DNA from: Wenzhouxiangella sp.
GTDB taxonomy: Bacteria > Pseudomonadota > Gammaproteobacteria > Xanthomonadales > Wenzhouxiangellaceae
Direction: 5' to 3'
NCBI GenBank assembly: GCA_007123575.1
Contig: SKKV01000122.1
Span: forward strand, 1-6,409
Length of the DNA: 6,409 bases
Shown piece by piece: positions 1 through 5,300 of this stretch (positions within the stretch are counted from its first letter, which is position 1; every line of letters starts with the position of its first letter). Under the pieces are notes generated by a model, which made no database searches, was not told where the DNA came from, and was given only the letters and a program-made list of their open reading frames with translations. The translations under genes and the position numbers were made by a program.

Positions 1-346
1 CCCACCACCGGTAGGCCGTGTAGATCAGCCCCAGGGCGAAAAGCGAGCCGAAGATCAGCTTGTTGTGCTGGGCCAACCAGGTCGGCAGATAAATGTCGAA
101 GCCGGGGCTCCGATCGCCGGTATAGCGCGCTGCCACTTCGGTCAGCGGGCAAACCCAACGGTTAAATGCCAGAATAACTATCTCCAAAAAGACCAGGCCG
201 ATCAGAACAAGGGCAAGGCCAAACTGACCGACGTATGCCGCCACCGGCAGCAGCAAGATGCAGCCGGCAAAAAACGCCCATGCGATCGTATGTAGCAGCT
301 TGACCAGGAACAAGCGGGTTGAATTGCCCATGACATGGAATCCCAT
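1..346 (-). CDS. Conserved small membrane protein, 3' part cut by window edge
   Basis: Reading leftwards from an ATG at 344-346, the frame stays open for 115 codons to the window edge, so the C-terminus is missing. Three hydrophobic segments are visible at about residues 12-38, 42-61 and 97-112. Between the second and third lies a polar stretch with a distinctive pattern: CPLT at 66-69, ARYTGDR at 73-79, FDIYLP at 83-88 and HNKLIFG at 94-100. From memory this pattern occurs in a family of small uncharacterised proteobacterial membrane proteins, somewhat like DUF2784; I cannot name a function. An in-frame stop at 353-355 limits the start. AAGG lies only 3 nt before the ATG at 346, whereas GGGA lies 9 nt before an in-frame ATG at 329-331 (Met6), so Met6 may be the true start. 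The gene is transcribed away from the lipoprotein gene at 454. Confidence 0.75.
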   Translation of the reverse strand, partial: MGFHVMGNSTRLFLVKLLHTIAWAFFAGCILLLPVAAYVGQFGLALVLIGLVFLEIVILAFNRWVCPLTEVAARYTGDRSPGFDIYLPTWLAQHNKLIFGSLFALGLIYTAYRWW

Positions 347-453
347 TTGCCTTCAGCCTGCACACCTGATTCTCTCTTGATTTGACCATTATTGGCGGAT
401 TTCTCTGAAAAAATTCGTAGAGATTTGACGGGATCTTTGGGAGAACCGAACCA
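347..453. promoter_or_regulatory. Divergent intergenic region, candidate overlapping promoters
   Basis: This AT-richer stretch separates the leftward membrane-protein gene from the rightward lipoprotein gene and must carry the starts of both if each has its own promoter. On the plus strand TTGACC (382-387) is a good -35 match, but only weak -10 candidates follow at about 404-411. On the minus strand AATAAT (complement of 388-393) is a five-of-six -10 match placed about 40 nt before the start codon, without a clear -35. The two candidates abut each other. An exact 8-nt direct repeat, GATTTGAC, occurs at 379-386 and 422-429. All of this is consensus matching by eye. Confidence 0.35.
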
Positions 454-1116
454 ATGACGCTGAGATTGTTTGCCATCTGCTGCTTTTGTACCGCACTCCT
501 TGGCTGTGGCGCCGATGAACCAGGCCCGCCACAAGCGGCCAGTGAAGGTAATGCTGACGAGCCGCAGACCCAGGCTGCCGCGCCATCCGAACCTCAGGAA
601 GAAGCGCCGATGTCGGAGTTTCTGGCCGAAAGCAGGCACCCCATCGAACCCGCCCCTCCCGGTCGCTTCCGGCTGGCAGTGGCCGGTGAGAGTCTCGAGG
701 GCGAGCTGAGCAGCTGCGGCTGGTCGATGCGCACTGACCAGGGACAGAACCAGGATCGCTTCGCCGCGGCAGCCGACTGGATTTCAGACGACGGGCGCCG
801 TTTTTCCCTGGAAATGTGACGTTTCGTATCGCAGGATGATTTCCATTGGAACGCCAATCATGGCCACGAGTCCAAGCGCGTCAGACTGCTGATCCGCAGC
901 GGCGGCGACGATCCGGTTTCGATGATGATCGGAATCCGTCCCCGCCCTGGCGCCAATCCAATCTGGCGCTGGGGTGCAGGCGATATGCCGGCAGTGCGAG
1001 TTTCAGCCGAAGGCCCGCAGGCCACGGTCGTTGGCGAACTGGCCGGCCCGGACACCGACGGCGGCAGTCCATTGACCAGCCCCTTTGAACTGGCCATCCG
1101 CTGCGCATCTGACTGA
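454..1116 (+). pseudogene. Putative outer-membrane lipoprotein interrupted by in-frame TGA
   Basis: The frame starts at ATG 454, with GGGAG at 439-443 ten nt upstream. It encodes a lipoprotein signal peptide (Arg4, hydrophobic core, lipobox LLGC with the lipidated cysteine at 18). Gly follows at +2, so inner-membrane retention is not expected. Residues 20-53 are a low-complexity Ala/Pro/Glu/Gln linker, and a beta-rich domain follows from about residue 60. Codon 122 is TGA (817-819), which would give a 121-residue product. The same frame then stays open for 98 more codons to a TGA at 1114-1116, with protein-like composition (RVRLLIRS, FELAIRC). The simplest reading is one roughly 220-residue gene with a nonsense mutation or base error, for example TGG or CGA changed to TGA. 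The family is not recognised. Selenocysteine was considered and judged unlikely. The gene ends 9 nt from the convergent HAD gene. Confidence 0.65.
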
Positions 1117-1125
1117 ACTGAGCCA

Positions 1126-1815
1126 TTATTGACCCGGTAATCTATTGGATTGCCGGGGCAGTAAATCCCACAAGTCCAAGCGCGCAAGAATTGAATCCAG
1201 ATCCTGCAGGTCTGGATAAACAATGTGGTGGTCCACCGCGCCTCCGACGCCGATAAAAGCATAGCCCAGCTCCCGCGCCGCGCCTTGGTCCCACGCGCCA
1301 TCGCCAAAATAGGTTCGCTTGGTGACCGGCTTGCCATTGGTTGCTCTCCACTCCGCCAGACGCATGATGTCCGTTCTTCGCATCGCATCGGAACTGGTCG
1401 CCATGGCAATGCGATCAGGCTCCAGGCCTATCGCACGGAGCTTTAGCGTCGCGGTCTCCTTCCAGCCTCCCGTGGCAATGCAAACGGCCACTTCTGGCGA
1501 CTGCAGCAGCGTTTCGACCAACGCCCGTGCCCCGGCAACTTCTGTGATGGAATGCGGATTTGCGGCGAAGTGCGCTCGAGTCCCACTTAGAAAACGTGCC
1601 TGTACGGCTTTAGCCGCGGTTTCCCTGCGGCTCGGTGGCAGATGACGCTCAACCAGCTCGCTCAAAATGCCACTATCCGAGACGTTCTCAAACCGAGACC
1701 AATCGGTATCCAACTCAATGTTCAGCACTGCACGAACAGCATCCGCGTACAGCGCGCCGTCGATATCTGCGCTGTCGACAAGCGTCCCATCTATGTCAAA
1801 ACAAACCAGTTGCAC
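1126..1815 (-). CDS. HAD-superfamily hydrolase (phosphoglycolate phosphatase-like)
   Basis: This 229-residue cytoplasmic protein shows the HAD phosphatase motifs in order. Motif I is FDIDGTLVDS at 6-15, with Asp7 the expected nucleophile and Asp9 the general acid. A helical cap follows, roughly residues 16-85. Motif II is in CIATGG (Thr115). A lysine follows (Lys119 or Lys125 as motif III candidates). Motif IV is YFGDGAWD at 169-176, with Asp172 and Asp176 as Mg2+ ligands. Length and cap position fit the PGP/beta-phosphoglucomutase-like group of small-molecule phosphatases, but the substrate cannot be told from sequence. The start is GTG at 1813-1815, chosen because it lies directly before the motif I strand and has GGGAG (complement of 1822-1826) 6 nt upstream. 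It is transcribed divergently from the small exported-protein gene at 1961 and convergently with the broken lipoprotein gene. It looks intact. Confidence 0.92.
   Translation of the reverse strand: MQLVCFDIDGTLVDSADIDGALYADAVRAVLNIELDTDWSRFENVSDSGILSELVERHLPPSRRETAAKAVQARFLSGTRAHFAANPHSITEVAGARALVETLLQSPEVAVCIATGGWKETATLKLRAIGLEPDRIAMATSSDAMRRTDIMRLAEWRATNGKPVTKRTYFGDGAWDQGAARELGYAFIGVGGAVDHHIVYPDLQDLDSILARLDLWDLLPRQSNRLPGQ
1133..1157 (+). terminator. 10-bp hairpin between convergent genes, no U-tract
   Basis: Bases 1133-1142 (CCCGGTAATC) pair with 1148-1157 (GATTGCCGGG) around a 5-nt loop. In the plus-strand RNA all ten pairs form, with one G-U; in the minus-strand RNA that pair becomes an A-C mismatch. 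The hairpin therefore favours the rightward transcript of the lipoprotein gene and lies 17 nt after its stop, inside the last codons of the HAD gene. No run of U follows on either strand, so intrinsic termination is uncertain; it could instead stabilise the 3' end. Confidence 0.35.
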
Positions 1816-1843
1816 ACTCTGCTCCCAATCGTCCGGCGTAGTT

Positions 1844-1857
1844 TAATCAGCTCATTA
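1844..1857. promoter_or_regulatory. Imperfect palindrome, possible operator
   Basis: TAATCAGCTCATTA is symmetric at 12 of its 14 positions: TAAT and ATTA arms around a central AGCT, broken only by one pair. It lies about 30 nt upstream of the HAD start codon, where a repressor of that gene could bind. Symmetry and location are what I see; a regulatory role is inference, and short near-palindromes also arise by chance. Confidence 0.25.
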
Positions 1858-1947
1858 GAGCGCAAGCACTCCTTTGGGATATCCTCCGCGCCATCGTCTT
1901 TTCCTTGCAGGCAGTCTAGGCTTAAGTCGGTGTTGCGCTTTGGGTTC

Positions 1948-1952
1948 GAGGA
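1948..1952 (+). promoter_or_regulatory. Strong Shine-Dalgarno fixing the start at 1961
   Basis: GAGGA lies 8 nt before ATG 1961-1963, ideal spacing. It matters because the rest of the gene lies in another frame, where no start codon has a ribosome site. The site therefore supports reading the signal-peptide frame and the downstream frame as one disrupted gene. Confidence 0.7.
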
Positions 1953-1960
1953 AAACGATC

Positions 1961-2306
1961 ATGAGCTTGAGGTCTTTGCTGGTATGCGCCCTGGCGATGC
2001 TGACGATTGCGCTTTCAGTTGTCGGCCCAAGTTACCTTGGTCGAACCTGCAGACTTGCCGGCACCAAGCTCCAACCGGGCTGACATTGCAGCCAAAGCCG
2101 GTGTTCTTGCTTTGTCTGAGGCCATCGAAATAGTCGAACAGACCAGCTTGGACCTGGCTCGCTTGTCCAGCGACACTTATCGTGATTGCCGATGGCTGAC
2201 CACGAGCGCGGTCGGTAAACTAATGACAGCCATGCGTCGCAGTAGATCGACAAGCATGCCGTTCGCGGCGCAAGGCTGGCCGATCATCCCATTCGACCTG
2301 AGCTGA
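1961..2306 (+). pseudogene. Small exported protein with apparent one-base frameshift
   Basis: From ATG 1961 the frame gives a typical Sec signal peptide (MSLRSLL then a hydrophobic core to about residue 19), after which it runs only to a TGA at 2081-2083. The next frame is open from 2004 to a TGA at 2304-2306 with more protein-like sequence. Skipping a single base near 2018 joins the two into a 114-residue protein. The joint reads ALS then LSAQVTLVEP, creating a plausible signal-peptidase site after LSA, which is good evidence for an ancestral single frame. The mature part would be about 90 residues, with an alpha-helical middle (DIAAKAG through EIVEQTSLDLARL) and one cysteine. I do not recognise the family. 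The frameshift may be real decay or a sequencing error; it lies close to the signal-peptide/mature boundary. The gene ends 23 nt before the convergent giant gene. Confidence 0.55.
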
Positions 2307-2329
2307 GTTTCTAGGCGTTTGCGATCATT

Positions 2330-5300
2330 CTATGGCGAAAAGCGGTCGCCGAAGATTCTATCCTGGGGGGCGGGTGGCACGGTTAGCAGGCCGGAGGTAT
2401 GGAGCAGGCCGTTCCAGAAGCCGCCTCCGCTGACGTGGTAACCGCCGTAGACGTAACTGCCATCCTCGAGCCGGAAGCGCGTGGCGTAGTGATACTGGCC
2501 CGGGGTCAGGTGTTCGCCGGCCAAGGCGTTAAAGCTGACCAGGTCCCCATCCTGTGCAAGCAGCTCGCCGGCAGTCCAGGCCGAGGCCGGCCATAGTGCC
2601 GGGTGGATGTCACTGTGGTGGAACCCGACCCACATCTGAACCGCCTGTCCTTCGCGCAGGCTGTCTGGATGAATGCGCGCCTGACCGTGCACCTCGACCC
2701 GTTCGCCGACAACGATCTCCGCGCTTGGCGGACCGGCCAGATTGACCCAGACAAGTCCGCGCGCGGTTTCGGCCTCGGTCACGACCATGGTTACGGTGAC
2801 TACCGCTTCCGGCGTGGCCGGAGAATCGGTGCGAATCACCAGCTCCACGGCGTAGCTGCCAGGCTCGAAGTCGCTGGCATCGGCGAGCAGTTCCAGAACC
2901 TGGGTATCGTCAACGCCGATCATGCCCTGGGCCGGGTTGACCGACAGGAAATTCAGCGCTCGGCCCTCCAGGCGAAACGCCAGATTGGACGAATGCGACG
3001 GAATGATGTTGGCCAGCGGCTGCCATGTTTCCCCGCCGATGTCGAACAGATTGTCAAAATCGATATAAGCGGCTACTTGAGCGCCGCTGAAGGAAGTTTG
3101 TTGCGACCAGACCTCGTCGAACAGATCCTCGCTGGCGCTGACCGCGTGGACCAGTAGCCAGTAGCGGCCGTCACCCAGCAACAGGCCTTCGCCAGTCGCT
3201 GCGACCAGGTCAAGGCTGACATCGGCGCGCGTACCGAAGCTCTGTGATTCCTCTTCGATGCTGAAGCCGGGGCTGCCGACGCTGGCTTCGAAGCGAAACA
3301 GATGATTGGCTTCGCCATCATCGGGGCTGCCTGCCGGGCGGCCGTCGTCATCGGGAAAGACGTAGAACACCACGCTATCGAAGGTTTCGTCGAAACGCTG
3401 GGCGCCGTCGAAGCGGAAACCGAAGGCCGTTACTCCCTGCAGCAGGGCCGCGCCATCGATGTCGAAGGCATCGGCCGCGTAAAGACCGGCATCCAGTTCG
3501 GTGCTGCGGCTGTTGGTGACTCGGAACGAGGCGGTCGGCGGCTGCTCCCACAGCACCTCCCGGTCCTGCAGGTCTGTCGTGAATGGCAGCGCAGCGGTTC
3601 GGGCTGGCGCCAGTGCAACGATTGGTGAGGTGGGGGCTATTTGTACTGACGGCAGATCCAGCGCACCGGAACCGACCGTATCGCTTTGCCAGGACGCGGC
3701 ATCAAAGGCCAGCGGCGCGTCACCGATGTTGCCAAGGGTCAGCGCGGCCGTGGCCGTGCCACCGGCCGGCACTTCAATGCTCAAGCTGGTATCGCTGACC
3801 GTGAGGATACCCGGCTCGCGCGCTTCGGCGCTGAGGGCAACGATGGCAGGCTCGTCGTAGGCGTTACTGCTCAGCGCGAGCTCGCCGCTGAAGCCGCCGG
3901 CGCTGTCGCTGAAAAAGCTGACCGCGATCGCCGCGCTCGCGCCCGGCGCCAGCTCAAAGCCCTGCGCCGAAGTGGCAAATCCGGTCCCGCTCACGTTGAC
4001 CGAGTCGACCTCCAAAAGATCGGTTCCGGTGTTGCTGACCAGGACCGAGGCATCGGCGTTGGCCCCGACAAAAACCTCGCCGAAGTCCAGGCTGGTCGGG
4101 ACGATATCAAGCGCCGGGTCACCGCTGACCACGAGCGTGGCCGGCAGCTCGCGCGCAGGCGCGATCGGGTCGTTGCTAAGCACCGTCAGGCGGTCCCGAT
4201 AAGTCCCGGCGTTCAAACCCTCGGTGCTGAGGGCGACATCTACAACTACACTTGCACCCGGAGCCACTTCACCGGTGGATGGAACCAGACCGATAATGAA
4301 CGGCACCCGATCATTAACACCGTCCAGGCCAATCGTGCCGGTCCATTCGCCTTCATCACCGGCGACCCAGGCATTGCCGAGCCAGACATGGGCATCGTCA
4401 AGCGCCAGCGGTGGGTTGACATTCAGGCTGGTCTGCACGACTGTGCCAGGCGCGGAACTGTTGCCGGTCTGCCAGCTCAGGCGCGGCGCATCGGCGTTCA
4501 GCGCGATCGTGCCGCCGGCCTGCAGCAGAATCTCATCGGGTTCCAGCGTCGGCCCGTTGGTAATAATCACCGCCAGATCGCTGGCCCAGGTCAGGCCGCT
4601 GGCCTGATCGAGGACGAAGTCAGCATCGATCCGCTCCAGGCTGCCGCTCAGTCCGGTCGCGACCTGGGTGAACTGCATGCCGTCGGCGATGAAACCCTGG
4701 AATTCGAGCAGGAATTCTGCTGCTGATTCGGTCGCTCCCGCAGCGGCGGGGGCGGTTGCGCCCTGGTAAGCCTCACGAGCGGACAGGGCCTGATCCAGGG
4801 TTGGCGTGGCCAGCCGAACGCTGCGGTGCGCGCCCGGCCCAGGCGCAGCCCGCGGCAATCCTTCAGGCTCGGCTGAAAAGTCGGGAAACTCAAAGGTCAG
4901 TGCCGCGCTGCCGGGGTTGCTCAGGGTCAGGCTGACGTTGCCGTCGGCGCCCGCGGCCAGAGCGGCTTCGATTTCAAGCGGATCGATCACAAGGGCCGGC
5001 GACTCCAGCACCTGCGCAGTCAGCGGCAGGGTGACCGTCGGATTGGCCGGGTCATTAGTCTGAAAGTCGAGGCTGGCCGAGGCCGGTCCTACTGCGCCGG
5101 CAGTGAAGCTCAGCGGCACCTGAACGCTGGCACCGACTTCAACTGTCGCGCTTTCGATCGCCACCGTAAAGGCCGGATCGTCGACCGAAAAACTGCTCAG
5201 CGTCAGCGGCGCCGTGCCGGTGTTGAAGACCTCGAGTTCGCGCTCGGTCTGTTGGCCGATGAACAGCTCGCCAAAGTCCACCGCCGTGGCGCCAAGCTCC

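Larger units (their letters stand above)
1816..1960. promoter_or_regulatory. Divergent intergenic region upstream of HAD and exported-protein genes
   Basis: This stretch must hold the starts of the leftward HAD gene and the rightward small exported-protein gene. Its near edge carries the GGGAG ribosome site of the HAD gene (complement of 1822-1826). I found no convincing paired -35/-10 on either strand. On the minus strand TAAACT, close to the palindrome at 1844-1857, is a four-of-six -10 match. No RNA gene or riboswitch-like structure was recognised. Confidence 0.35.

Noticed and set aside
202..639. 145-codon minus-strand open frame across the first intergenic region
   Set aside because: It covers parts of the membrane-protein and lipoprotein genes in a different frame. 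Its product is rich in Arg/Trp/Ser with no motif, while both overlapped genes have clear signals.
817..853. Selenocysteine recoding at the in-frame TGA
   Set aside because: The possible stem 820-825/848-853 has a large internal loop and no GGUCU-like apical loop. A lipoprotein with no redox motif around residue 122 is also an unlikely selenoprotein.
858..1409. 183-codon minus-strand open frame over the lipoprotein and HAD genes
   Set aside because: It overlaps the second half of the lipoprotein frame and the HAD gene in another frame; the HAD motifs prove the latter frame, and this translation has no recognisable feature.
2009..2020. Programmed +1 frameshift in the small exported protein
   Set aside because: A CTT codon is present, but no stop or rare codon follows in the A site and there is no upstream stimulatory Shine-Dalgarno, unlike prfB. 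An indel is simpler.
1642..2133. 163-codon plus-strand open frame spanning the HAD start and the intergenic region
   Set aside because: It is antisense to the HAD N-terminus and out of frame with the signal peptide at 1961; no ribosome site or motif supports it.
2334..2350. GGCGA...TCGCC hairpin as terminator between the convergent genes
   Set aside because: The stem is only 5 bp, lies within the last codons of the giant gene, and no T-run follows on either strand.
3686..4726. 346-codon plus-strand open frame opposite the giant gene
   Set aside because: It lies wholly antisense to a coherent repeat protein whose frame is clearly coding. Its translation is low-complexity Arg/Ala/Gly/Asp without motifs, typical of a shadow in GC-rich DNA.
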